64,000 nt of DNA from Pedobacter sp. Leaf194. Lineage in GTDB: Bacteria; Bacteroidota; Bacteroidia; Sphingobacteriales; Sphingobacteriaceae. The position numbers and the translations under genes were made by a program. Within the stretch, counting starts at the first letter, position 1; each line of letters starts with the position of its first letter. Below the pieces are notes generated by a model. The model was not told the origin of the DNA. It saw only the letters and a program-made list of their open reading frames with translations, and searched no databases. Positions 34,431 to 44,021 of this stretch are shown here, piece by piece. The stretch lies in NCBI RefSeq assembly GCF_001423945.1, contig NZ_LMPU01000009.1, positions 124,416-188,415 on the forward strand. The letters are read 5' to 3'.

Positions 34431-34528
34431 TATCAGTTGGCTCGTTTACTAATTTGGTTTAAACAAATATCCATTTCTAACTATTTCTATTAATATAAGA
34501 TTTTGACTACATATTGTATCATCTTATC

Positions 34529-37500
34529 TTATTGAACATCAAGCGCATCAATAAATAAGTCCTTATTTTCCGTAGCAATAACCCTTAGCTTGTAGCTTCC
34601 GGCATTTATCATGCTCCCTGTGTTGGTATTGTAATAATTCCACTTCCCTTCTTTTGTAGGCACAAATTCAGCAAGCTCGGTTTTCATAACTACGCCGTCA
34701 GCCGATAAAAAATCAAGTTTTACTTTCAAGGGCTTATCATTTGGGTTGTGGTATTTAATGGTGAGCGAGTACGTATCAGCTACACCAACCGCGATGGGAA
34801 ATTCCACAACACCATCAACCGGTGATTTAAAAACAACTCTTTGTTTGCCAAGAAAATCGACTTTTTGAAGGCCGGTACCTTTTAAAAGAGCATCGGTAGC
34901 TTTATAACTCGTTACGGTTTTCAAATCATAAGCGGGTTCTAAATTGCTGGGCGGCACAAGCACAACCGTTGCAACCCCGCGACCGACGTTCACTTCTGCA
35001 CCTTTTGGAAACCGCTTTCTATAAACCTGAAAATTTTGCCCTTTGCTGTTCCTTATCTTAGTTTTAGTATCTTCATAGCCGGCCAAATTCTTTAACGCAC
35101 CGTCTTTCGAACCGATAAAAACATCAGCATCTTGATTCATTTTAAATTTAAATCCGCTATGATCTTCTGATAGTTTCAACCATTCAGCGCCAAAAAGATT
35201 TGGCGGCAGGCTGGTGATATCAATCACTTTATCCGAAAACTGTTTGTCGCCAATGTCTAGCCAGCTGCTCAACTCGAATTCCTTGGCTAGAGGCGCAGCA
35301 ACCAGAGCGCTATTCTTGGCGCTGACGTTTATGTTTTTATTTAAACTTGCAACAGCAATAGCAGAAATAAGTGCCTGCCCTGCTTTAACCTGTGGAAAAG
35401 AAACGACTAACTTACCACCCTTAACGAAAACTTTAACCGTCTTTTTTAAGAGGGAATTGGTTCCGGTTTCTTTCCAAATGTCTAAATCTTTAATCACGGT
35501 TTTATTATTGATTGCAACATCAAACAGGCGCATTTTTTCCGCATTAATTCCGCCACCAATACCAAGCCAGGGCTCAATGAAATAAAGCTCAACTAAATAA
35601 TCTCCATCCTGAGGAACATCAAAATGAAAACTGAGCTGGTTTCTACCGTACCTGAAGGTTTGAAATAGTTTCCAGTCTGCAGTTCCCTTTACGGGAGAAA
35701 ATGTTCTCCTCTGACTTGCAAAAAAAGCAGGTATTCCCGGAAAGGCCGCAGTCCACGATGATGAGCCATAATTATTGTTTGGTGTTATTTGCTGGTCTTT
35801 TAACCAAACGCTACCAAATTCATCTTTATGTTCCGGTCCGCCGCAATTTAACCGGTACAAATAGTTGTAATTTTCTATTGGTTTAGCAATTTTCGCATCC
35901 TCAATAAGCTTGTAAAAATTAGGCGATTCGGGCAAACTGTTTAAAACGATATAATTTTTAGCGACTGGTTTTCCATCAACATAACCAACCGCATAAAGCA
36001 CATTATAGTTCAAAGCAACGTTATTCCATTGAAAATGTGTTCCGATTTTTCCGCGGGTTTTTCTTCCTAACGATTCATTGTTCACATCATTAAACAACTC
36101 AACCTCATCGCAATTTGAATAGACAACTACACTATCTTTTATGCCAGGCTCCGACCATCGGTTTGGCCAGGTTTGCGAAACAATGTAAACCATTGGTTCA
36201 GTTAGTTTTGGTGCATAATTCGCCCTGAACATATAATAAACGTCGGTCGGTTCTTCCCAGGGGGTAAACATCCCCTTGTAATTTACCGGGCCAATTCTGT
36301 CTAAATCCCGCAGGCCTTCCCCACCTTGAACGCGACCAGGATTATCATGCGAGCTGTATAACCAGAAAAAATGCCCGGCAGTTTCGTCTTTAACAGAATC
36401 TGCCAGTCTAACTTTTTTCTCCATCAAATCCGTCATTACGTTTTCTGTATAGCCCTTTTCGCCGGGATTTAATTTGTGTAAATCTATGGTTCTCCAGGCG
36501 CCGTATTCGCCAACCAAAACCTGTCGCTTCAAATCTTCACCATAGGTAAGCGGGTCCCCGCCATAAGTACCTGTCCAGTTTTGCGGTACATCCCAATCAG
36601 TTCCTTTACCACCGTTGCAAGTAGTTACTTTTCTTTGTGAAGATGCTGTCGGATCTAACTTTCTGATAAGTTCAGTACATTCTGCGGCAAAATCTTCTGG
36701 CAGTGTGCTTTCATTCTCCAAACCCCATAAAACAACCGCCGGACTGTTTCTACGTTCTTTAACCCAATCTGTAAGCAAGGCTTTAAAGTTCTTTCTGAAC
36801 TCTGGAGTGTCGTACCAGATGTGCGCTGCCATCTGTGTCCAACATAAAATCCCGAGCTTATCCCAGTAATCAGAATACAACAAATTATGGGGCTGGTGGG
36901 CATCGCGAAAGGCGTTGAAACCAGCTGATTTTATCTGCATAACCCTCGAACGGATTTGTTCATCGCCGAAGGCATGGCTTTGGCCAAGCAGGTGTTCATA
37001 TTCGGCAATTCCGTTTATAAAAACGGGCTTGCCGTTTAACAGAAATACTTTTTGACTGGCATTTTTCCCTATTGGCCAACTTATCCAACGTATGCCATAA
37101 GGCGTATTAACCTCATCGATTATTTTACCATTTTCAAGCAATGTCGTTTTCAATACATAAAGATATGGATACGCTAACGACCAAAGTTTGGGATTTAAAA
37201 TTTCATCAGTTCTCCCTGAAATGTTAATTGCGCTGCCTGCGGCGAGGTTTTTAGTATGCTTTACAATTTTTACCACTTTGCCATTGCTATCCAATAGCTG
37301 ATTCAGAATGGTAACAGATTTTTGCTTTGAACCATAGTTTTTTATGGAGGTTTCGATATTTAATGTAGCGGCTTTTTCAGAAATTTTATCGTCATTCCAA
37401 ATGTGCACACCAAAGGGCTGAATCCTTACTTCATTAGTTACAACAAGGTGAACGGACCTAAAAATCCCCATGGGTTGCGAACCTTCAGAAAAACCCCTTT

Positions 37501-38011
37501 CTGTTGAACAGCCACCATCTACCCAGGGTAAATCCTGAATATTTGCCGGATGATCGGCCCTGACTGCCAAAACATTATCCTGGTTATTTAACCTGATTGC
37601 AGCGGTTACATCTAGCGTGAATGTTGTGCGCCCTCCGGCGTGATGGCCTACATTTTTACCATTGAGCCAAACCGTGGCGTAAGAGCCAACGCCTTCAAAA
37701 TACAGGAAAAATCTTTTGCCTTTTTTAGTTTCGCTGCTTTTAAATATTTTACGATACCAGGCGTAACCGTGCTTGTTTCCATGAAGTCTTCTTTGATAAC
37801 CCTCATACTGATCCCAATTGTGCGGGATATTTACATCTTTCCAATTGCTTGTTTTATAACTAAGCGCTTCAAATCCATTATAGGCACCAATATTTTTTTC
37901 ATCAGCAATTGTTTCCCAACCGGAGTTTAACGAAATATCTTTTCTAACAGGACGCTGGGCATGTACCTGGATGGTTAGCAGAAAAAAAAATAGTAGGAAA
38001 AATCTTATCAT
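34529..38011 (-). CDS. GH2 glycosidase with C-terminal malectin-like and CBM-like modules
   Basis: A 1160-residue secreted protein. Order: signal peptide, jelly roll (20-200, YAWYRKIF, GSYATVWLNGKNVGHHAGG), Ig-like domain, TIM barrel (300-560) with acid/base Glu434 (GLENES) and nucleophile Glu502 (LVGEYGAW), an Ig-like region, a malectin-like domain (about 735-880, YLYRLNCGGPEHKDEFG) and a final beta-sandwich (about 1050-1160). The family is firm; beta-galactosidase or a rarer sugar specificity cannot be told. It overlaps GH95 by 4 bp (ATGA), last gene of its operon. Confidence 0.9.
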   Translation of the reverse strand: MIRFFLLFFFLLTIQVHAQRPVRKDISLNSGWETIADEKNIGAYNGFEALSYKTSNWKDVNIPHNWDQYEGYQRRLHGNKHGYAWYRKIFKSSETKKGKRFFLYFEGVGSYATVWLNGKNVGHHAGGRTTFTLDVTAAIRLNNQDNVLAVRADHPANIQDLPWVDGGCSTERGFSEGSQPMGIFRSVHLVVTNEVRIQPFGVHIWNDDKISEKAATLNIETSIKNYGSKQKSVTILNQLLDSNGKVVKIVKHTKNLAAGSAINISGRTDEILNPKLWSLAYPYLYVLKTTLLENGKIIDEVNTPYGIRWISWPIGKNASQKVFLLNGKPVFINGIAEYEHLLGQSHAFGDEQIRSRVMQIKSAGFNAFRDAHQPHNLLYSDYWDKLGILCWTQMAAHIWYDTPEFRKNFKALLTDWVKERRNSPAVVLWGLENESTLPEDFAAECTELIRKLDPTASSQRKVTTCNGGKGTDWDVPQNWTGTYGGDPLTYGEDLKRQVLVGEYGAWRTIDLHKLNPGEKGYTENVMTDLMEKKVRLADSVKDETAGHFFWLYSSHDNPGRVQGGEGLRDLDRIGPVNYKGMFTPWEEPTDVYYMFRANYAPKLTEPMVYIVSQTWPNRWSEPGIKDSVVVYSNCDEVELFNDVNNESLGRKTRGKIGTHFQWNNVALNYNVLYAVGYVDGKPVAKNYIVLNSLPESPNFYKLIEDAKIAKPIENYNYLYRLNCGGPEHKDEFGSVWLKDQQITPNNNYGSSSWTAAFPGIPAFFASQRRTFSPVKGTADWKLFQTFRYGRNQLSFHFDVPQDGDYLVELYFIEPWLGIGGGINAEKMRLFDVAINNKTVIKDLDIWKETGTNSLLKKTVKVFVKGGKLVVSFPQVKAGQALISAIAVASLNKNINVSAKNSALVAAPLAKEFELSSWLDIGDKQFSDKVIDITSLPPNLFGAEWLKLSEDHSGFKFKMNQDADVFIGSKDGALKNLAGYEDTKTKIRNSKGQNFQVYRKRFPKGAEVNVGRGVATVVLVPPSNLEPAYDLKTVTSYKATDALLKGTGLQKVDFLGKQRVVFKSPVDGVVEFPIAVGVADTYSLTIKYHNPNDKPLKVKLDFLSADGVVMKTELAEFVPTKEGKWNYYNTNTGSMINAGSYKLRVIATENKDLFIDALDVQ

Positions 38012-40839
38012 AGCCTTCTCAAATCTCCGTTAAGTTTATAGCTGCCACCAGCTTTAGTATCGAAACTAATGGTCTGGTTTTTATACCTAACCTCGCAAGG
38101 CCCGCCCGCATCCGATTTTATCGTTAATGCATTTAGCTTGCCATTGTCCCATGCAAAATCGAGCTCGAAGCCGCCTCTGGCTCGCAAGCCTTTAACTGCT
38201 CCAAATGGTAACGCATCGGGCAAAGCTGGCAAGATATCAAGATAGCCTTCGTGACTTTGAACCAGCATTTCGGCAATTCCGGCAGCACCTCCAAAATTTC
38301 CATCAATTTGGAATGGCGGATGCGCATCAAAAAGATTTACATATGAACCAGCGCCACCGCCAGCAGGTTTCAGTAACATTCTCACCAGTTTCATGGCGTG
38401 GTTGCCATCTTTAAACCTCGCCCAGAAATTAATTTTCCATGCAAGGCTCCATCCGGTGGCATCATCGCCACGGTAAATTAACGACTGCCTTGCAGCTTCC
38501 ATCGTTTTTCTATCCTTACTCCAGGTAATATCATCGCCGGGAAATACGCCCCACAAATGTGAAACATGCCTGTGTTTATTTGTCTTATCATCTTTATCCT
38601 CAAGCCATTCCTGCAATTGCCCAAATTTACCGATCTGGTTTGGTGCAATTTGTGCTACTTTTTCTTCGAGCAGTTTTCTGAATTTTTCATCATCACCCAA
38701 AGTTTTCGACGCCTCTATGCAGGCCTTGAAAAGTGTTCTTATGATCTGATGATCCATTGTTGGACCGGCGACCAGGCCGCCATTTTCTGGCGAATTGGAA
38801 GGCGTGCTAATGAGCCAACCCGTTTTTGGGTCTTTAACCAGAAAATCTGTGAAAAAAAGCGCCGCAGCTTTCATTAAGGGATATGCCTCTTTCTCTAAAA
38901 ATTTTTTATCGTGCGAAAACAAATAATGTTCCCACAAATGCATACTCAGCCAACCTGCTCCGGAAACCCAGATACCATGATTGGAAGCGTTAATTGGCGC
39001 AGTTCCATTCCATATATCCGTATTGTGATGCAAAACCCAGCCATTAGCACTGTAATACGCCTTTGCAGTTTCTTTCCCGGCAAGAGCCAAGCCTTCAATT
39101 TTTCGAAACAGCGGCTTATTTAAAGCAGATAAGTTTAGTATTTCTGTTGGCCAGTAATTCATTTCAAGATTGATGTTGGTGGTGTACTTACTTCCCCAGG
39201 GCGGCGTTAGTAAATCATTCCAGATTCCCTGGAGATTAGCAGGCTGTGTTCCTGGTCTGGAACTTGAAATGAGTAAATACCTTCCGTATTGCATGTACAA
39301 GCCAGCAAATGAAGGGTCAGTTGAGTTCGAGAATTTCTCTAGTCTTTCATCTGTAGGCAAAGTTTCGTTTACCGACGACCCAAAACTGATACTGAATTTA
39401 TAAAAATAGGATTGGTACTCTTTAACGTGTTCAGCTTTTATATAATCGTAGTTACTTTTACTTATCTGTAACTGGCGAAGCGAATTTTTAGTTTCCGGAT
39501 TTCCTGTTACATTTCTGGCATCAATAAAATTGGTTGCTGCCGTAAGGTAAAAAGTTACTTCATCGGCGTTACTGATTACAATTTTATTATTAATTATCTT
39601 TACTGCACCTTTCTTAACATTAACTTTTAACCAGCTTTCGCCTTTTAGCGCTCCGTTTTTAACCTGAACTTTAAGTGCTAAACCATTGCGACCAATAGTT
39701 TTAACCTCAGCCTTTCGGTGGGCGCTTGATAAGGACGCATTAAGGTTTAAAGCACCCTTTTTGTTTGCAGTCAAATGTACTACAACAGCCTGATTCGGTG
39801 CGCTAGCAAAGTATTCTCGTTTAAAAGTTATTCCGTTTGTTGTGTAAGTTGTTGTGGCAATTGCTGTTTTTAAGTCGAGCGAACGTTTGTAATTTGATAC
39901 ATTAGATTTGTTGTGCTTAAAAGTCAAATTTAAATCTCCAAACGGTTGATAACTTGCCTGGTATTGCGGAACTTCAGGCGGGTTTTCATCCTGGATTTTA
40001 TAGCGCCATTTTTTGACCAACGAAATACCATTTTCGATGCCGGAACCTTGTGGATAAACACCAATATGCCTCGAGGTATCTTTAAAACCTGCTATCCCAC
40101 CTTTATCGTAATAGTTTAAAACCTGGATAGCTATCGTATTAGAACCGACTTTTAACAATTTCGCGGGAACAGTATATTTCCTTGGCTCTAGGTTATCGGT
40201 ATTTCCGACAAGTACGCCGTTGATGTAGGTAAAATCCTGGTCGCGTATTCGGTTTAAGTCGAGCACCAAATCTTTTCCAAGCCATTCTTTGGGCATATTA
40301 AAAGTGGTTCTAAACCACACAGCGCCATCAACATTAGGTAGGCCTACCAGTTCCCAGCCTTCATAAGAGGGAACCTGAATCGTGTTCCAGCTTTTATCAT
40401 CATAATTTTCAGATGCCGGGTTTGCTTGCATTCCAGCGCCCGCATGCATGCTTTTGACCCAGCTGGCCCGGTCTCCTGTTTCACTTTGAAGGCCCATAAA
40501 CTGCGCCTGGGCTAAATCTTCTGCCTCTTTCTGTTTCCCCTCAAAAAGTAATCTTCTAATTTCAGGCAGGTAGGCAGCGGCACCTTTTTTATTGTATGCT
40601 CTTGGTTTCCCTGTCCAAAGGGTTTCCTCGTTAAATTGAATTCGATCATTTTCTACACCGCCAAAAACCATCGCCCCCATCCGTCCATTTCCTAAAGGCA
40701 ATGCGTCTGTCCATTTTTCGGCTGCTTTTTTATACCATAGTGTTGTATTGTTTTGAGCAAAAGCGCAAAACGAAGTAAGAACGATACCAATTAAGATCGC
40801 TATTTTTTTAATTAAATATTTTAGGTTTTTGATAATCAT
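38008..40839 (-). CDS. GH95 alpha-L-fucosidase/alpha-L-galactosidase
   Basis: A 943-residue secreted enzyme. GH95 hallmarks are plain: N-terminal LWYKKAAEKWTDALPLGNGRMGAMVFGG, catalytic-region TTNINLEMNYWPTE (the two Asn), STPSNSPENG with the Glu, HVSHLWGVFPG, and IDGNFGGAAGIAEML with the Asp. Residues about 140-260 are an inserted jelly-roll like that of GH2/SASA proteins (VWFRTTFNMPKEWLGKD, YINGVLVGNT) that splits the N-terminal GH95 domain. GH95 removes alpha-L-fucose or, in rhamnogalacturonan II, alpha-L-galactose. Confidence 0.93.
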   Translation of the reverse strand: MIIKNLKYLIKKIAILIGIVLTSFCAFAQNNTTLWYKKAAEKWTDALPLGNGRMGAMVFGGVENDRIQFNEETLWTGKPRAYNKKGAAAYLPEIRRLLFEGKQKEAEDLAQAQFMGLQSETGDRASWVKSMHAGAGMQANPASENYDDKSWNTIQVPSYEGWELVGLPNVDGAVWFRTTFNMPKEWLGKDLVLDLNRIRDQDFTYINGVLVGNTDNLEPRKYTVPAKLLKVGSNTIAIQVLNYYDKGGIAGFKDTSRHIGVYPQGSGIENGISLVKKWRYKIQDENPPEVPQYQASYQPFGDLNLTFKHNKSNVSNYKRSLDLKTAIATTTYTTNGITFKREYFASAPNQAVVVHLTANKKGALNLNASLSSAHRKAEVKTIGRNGLALKVQVKNGALKGESWLKVNVKKGAVKIINNKIVISNADEVTFYLTAATNFIDARNVTGNPETKNSLRQLQISKSNYDYIKAEHVKEYQSYFYKFSISFGSSVNETLPTDERLEKFSNSTDPSFAGLYMQYGRYLLISSSRPGTQPANLQGIWNDLLTPPWGSKYTTNINLEMNYWPTEILNLSALNKPLFRKIEGLALAGKETAKAYYSANGWVLHHNTDIWNGTAPINASNHGIWVSGAGWLSMHLWEHYLFSHDKKFLEKEAYPLMKAAALFFTDFLVKDPKTGWLISTPSNSPENGGLVAGPTMDHQIIRTLFKACIEASKTLGDDEKFRKLLEEKVAQIAPNQIGKFGQLQEWLEDKDDKTNKHRHVSHLWGVFPGDDITWSKDRKTMEAARQSLIYRGDDATGWSLAWKINFWARFKDGNHAMKLVRMLLKPAGGGAGSYVNLFDAHPPFQIDGNFGGAAGIAEMLVQSHEGYLDILPALPDALPFGAVKGLRARGGFELDFAWDNGKLNALTIKSDAGGPCEVRYKNQTISFDTKAGGSYKLNGDLRRL

Positions 40840-40857
40840 ACCGACATAATTAAGCTT

Positions 40858-42444
40858 CTACTGGCCTTTGTCACCAGAAATTACCGTAACAGCGTCATTC
40901 ATGTCTTTCTCTTTCAAAACGCCGGTTTTTGCATTCCTAAAATTGTTGTTGCCGATGGAAATGTTTTTCGTTCTATCTCCACTAAGCCTCAAATAAGTGT
41001 CCGTACCGGCAACCGGAAAGGCATTATAAATAAAAGCGTCACTAACATTTTTTAAATCGACAACGGGCATTTTTGCGACTGGCGAATAGGTTTTAACATT
41101 GTCTATGGTTAAATATTTTACGTTAGTCGCCGCAACTGCAGCACCAATTTCGGTATTAACCTGAACGTTATGAAATTCAATTTTATTCGAATTAGTAATG
41201 TTGAAACCTGTTTTAGCATCCATGTTAATATCCGTGAAGCTTACATTTTCTATAGGCATTTCTTCCAATCCGTTTAAGTAAGCAGCCTGATTAACCTGCC
41301 CGGTAATATTGCTGAAATGGATATTTTTAAACTTTGGCGTACGCTCTGAAATCGGCTCGGGATTGGTTTTAGCGTACTGCATATCTAAAACAATTGCCTG
41401 CTGGCCAATATTTTTCATAATGATATTGCTAACCCTAATTTCTTCAACAACACCGCCTCTACCCCTCGCAGTTTTTATCCTGATTCCTCGATCAGTCCCA
41501 TCGAAAACACAATTGGAAATGGCAATCTTCCGAACATCGCCAGACATTTCGCTGCCAATAACCACGCCGCCATGTCCGGATAACATCGTACAATTCGTTA
41601 TCGTGTAATTTTCTGCCGGAACAGCCATCTTCCGGCCTGGCGCATCTTTACCTGATTTTATGGTAATGCAGTCATCGCCTACGCTAATATGGCAATCTGA
41701 AATATGAACATTTTTGCACGACTCGGGGTTAATTCCATCGGTATTTGGCGAATGCGGGTTATTAATGGTAACGGCATGAATTTTTACGTTTTCGCAAAAT
41801 TCAGGATTGATGGTCCAGAATGGCGAGTTTTTTATTGTGATGCCATCAATAATTATATTTTTACAGAACATAGGTTGTATAAACGGCGGGCGCAGAAAAC
41901 CACGTTTCATCTGCTTAGCATCGTCAGGCAGAATAATGTCTTTATTCAACTCATCAAATGTTTTTTGCCATTTAGTACGCAGCTGGCCTTCCTTATAACC
42001 TTCAACAAAATCCCACCATTTTTTTCCATGTCCATCAATTAAACCGCGGCCGGTTATCGAAATATTCTCAGCCTTATATGCGTAAAACAGCGGCGAAAAT
42101 GAAGTTACATCAACGCCTTCATACCTACTTTTAACCATGGGCAAATAGTCATCGAAATTATCGCTGAAATGAAGTTCTGCACCGGCATCAATAAAAATTG
42201 TAATGTTACTTTTTAAATGGATAGAGCCTGTTAAGTACTTTCCGGCAGGGAAATAAACCGTACCACCGCCAGCTTTCGAAGCGGCATTAATGGCGTCTTT
42301 AATCGCAGTTGTAGCCAATTTGCTGCTATCGTTTTTTGCACCATACTTTAACACGTTGTAAAAAGATTGGCCATGAGTTTCCGAAGCCAAAATAATGGCT
42401 AAAATAAAAATAAGCGACTTCAAAAATGCGATGGAATATTTCAT
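40858..42444 (-). CDS. Polygalacturonase, GH28
   Basis: A 528-residue secreted right-handed beta-helix. All four GH28 signatures are present: NTDG (Asp236), GDDC (Asp257, Asp258), GHGG (His291) and RIK (322-324). The N-terminal NVLKYGAKNDS is typical of bacterial exo-type enzymes. It hydrolyses alpha-1,4-galacturonan, either backbone or the galacturonides freed from side chains. It starts 23 bp downstream of the MGH1-like gene and is 18 bp ahead of GH95. Confidence 0.95.
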   Translation of the reverse strand: MKYSIAFLKSLIFILAIILASETHGQSFYNVLKYGAKNDSSKLATTAIKDAINAASKAGGGTVYFPAGKYLTGSIHLKSNITIFIDAGAELHFSDNFDDYLPMVKSRYEGVDVTSFSPLFYAYKAENISITGRGLIDGHGKKWWDFVEGYKEGQLRTKWQKTFDELNKDIILPDDAKQMKRGFLRPPFIQPMFCKNIIIDGITIKNSPFWTINPEFCENVKIHAVTINNPHSPNTDGINPESCKNVHISDCHISVGDDCITIKSGKDAPGRKMAVPAENYTITNCTMLSGHGGVVIGSEMSGDVRKIAISNCVFDGTDRGIRIKTARGRGGVVEEIRVSNIIMKNIGQQAIVLDMQYAKTNPEPISERTPKFKNIHFSNITGQVNQAAYLNGLEEMPIENVSFTDINMDAKTGFNITNSNKIEFHNVQVNTEIGAAVAATNVKYLTIDNVKTYSPVAKMPVVDLKNVSDAFIYNAFPVAGTDTYLRLSGDRTKNISIGNNNFRNAKTGVLKEKDMNDAVTVISGDKGQ

Positions 42445-42467
42445 GTAAGCTTCTGTTTACCTAATTT

Positions 42468-44021
42468 TCAACTCAATTTAATTTTAACCGGCTTTAAGTT
42501 TTTGCTTTTGTAGAGCACATCGCCGTCGGCATAAATAAAGAAGCCTTTTCCGTTGTTGTATTTGCTGCCATTTTTATCCCAGATAAGCGTAATTATTTTG
42601 CCATGATAGGATACATTTTCTAATTTAAACCAATCCCATTTTCCCTGCGGGATGAGTGGATAAACTTCCAGAACATTATCCATTCGTGGTTTGAGACCAA
42701 TTAAATCACTAATAATCAAATCGCAGAAAGTAGAATGATTATAAAAGCTACTTCTTGGATTATCGCCCTTTAACCATTCTCCATTTTTCTCATCCTGGTA
42801 TTCACCAATGTAAGGCTTGCCGTTTTTCTGATGTGATAAGGCATATTTATGCAATTCATCATAGAAAACATCATCAGTCATTTTTCCATGATTTTTATAA
42901 TTTACAAGGAGGTTTGATAGACCTTTAAGCGTTTGCGAACTGGCAAAAGGCCACAATGCACCATCCCATTCACAGCTGTGCCCTGTTCCACGGGTCCTGA
43001 AAGTCGGATTTCTGCGTTCTGCAGTAGTTAAACCCCATGGAGCATTAAATCCAGCGGTATCAAGCAATTGATTCCAGGCTGTAGCATAAACGCTTTTATC
43101 ATCCGGCAGGTTAAAATCCCAGGGCGTAAAACCAATCGCTTCCCTAACGTTAGCTATGCCTTTTTTTGCTAGTTTCGTTTCAAAAAACGAGGAAGACGGA
43201 TTCCACAAACTATCCTGAACCAGTTTTTTCAGTCGTGCGGCTTTTTGCTCATACTTTAGCTGCAGAGCCTGTTCTTTTAGTAAAGCGGCTATAGTAGCCA
43301 GGGCTTTAGCATTTCCATACATATAACTGTTAATGGTTGGTCTCCTGTTTTCATCTTTTCTCGAACCGCTGATCGATTCCTCCATTCCATCCTTTACATC
43401 GTGTTGCCAGAACAAGCCACTTTTAAGCTGCCTTTCCTTTTCCCATTTTTGATAATCTACATCGAGTGCCGGCAAAATATTTTGCAAGAAACCAGCATCA
43501 GGTTTTACCATATAATTGGCTAAAACAGCATCGTCTACCCAACTGCTAAACTGATGAAAACGTTGTTTCGTTTGCCCAACATCGGCCTTGTAGAGCCAAA
43601 AATTAATGTACTCTTTCAGGTATTCGTTATTTTTTAACCATCGGCCTTCGTAAATATGGTGACCTAAAGCGCAGCTAATCGAATTGTATTTTCCCGCATG
43701 TTTTACGGGTTCGATAAACTCCGTAAAGATGAAGCCTTCGGGCGTTTTAACCAGGTGCTTACGATACGACCACCACCGGTAATAATAGTTCTTTTCAATT
43801 ACCTCATCCGGGCATTCAAGTAATGGAACATTCTCCGCTAACCAATCGTACGACTGCACATTTGGAATAAAATTTTTGACAGCCTCGGTATCTATCGAGT
43901 TAAAATAATCAACATAGGTTTTTAATTTCGCTTTTAGCGGAACCGGCTTTTGCTGTGCGAAGGCTGCAGCACCAACAAATAAACAAACTGCGACTATAAA
44001 ATTTTTCTTATTCACCATCAT
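42468..44021 (-). CDS. MGH1-like (alpha/alpha)6-barrel glycosidase (candidate GH142 type)
   Basis: A 517-residue secreted protein (signal peptide to about residue 22). Repeating helical segments and motifs such as QFSSWVDDAVLANYM, LFWQHDVKDGMEESISG, RTRGTGHSCEWDGALWPFASSQ and FYNHSTFCDLIISDLIGL indicate an (alpha/alpha)6 barrel as in the MGH1/GH63-type clan. Acidic residues in DGMEE and CEWDG are likely catalytic. In Bacteroides BT1020 a similar barrel (GH142, beta-L-arabinofuranosidase) is fused to GH143; here the barrel is free-standing. It overlaps the upstream gene by 4 bp. Family assignment is tentative. Confidence 0.6.
   Translation of the reverse strand: MMVNKKNFIVAVCLFVGAAAFAQQKPVPLKAKLKTYVDYFNSIDTEAVKNFIPNVQSYDWLAENVPLLECPDEVIEKNYYYRWWSYRKHLVKTPEGFIFTEFIEPVKHAGKYNSISCALGHHIYEGRWLKNNEYLKEYINFWLYKADVGQTKQRFHQFSSWVDDAVLANYMVKPDAGFLQNILPALDVDYQKWEKERQLKSGLFWQHDVKDGMEESISGSRKDENRRPTINSYMYGNAKALATIAALLKEQALQLKYEQKAARLKKLVQDSLWNPSSSFFETKLAKKGIANVREAIGFTPWDFNLPDDKSVYATAWNQLLDTAGFNAPWGLTTAERRNPTFRTRGTGHSCEWDGALWPFASSQTLKGLSNLLVNYKNHGKMTDDVFYDELHKYALSHQKNGKPYIGEYQDEKNGEWLKGDNPRSSFYNHSTFCDLIISDLIGLKPRMDNVLEVYPLIPQGKWDWFKLENVSYHGKIITLIWDKNGSKYNNGKGFFIYADGDVLYKSKNLKPVKIKLS

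Noticed and set aside
35214..35585. 123-codon plus-strand frame over the GH2/malectin gene
   Set aside because: Shadow of a well-supported GH2 gene, no domain.
41704..42042. 112-codon plus-strand frame over GH28
   Set aside because: Opposite to the GH28 catalytic region; no independent support.
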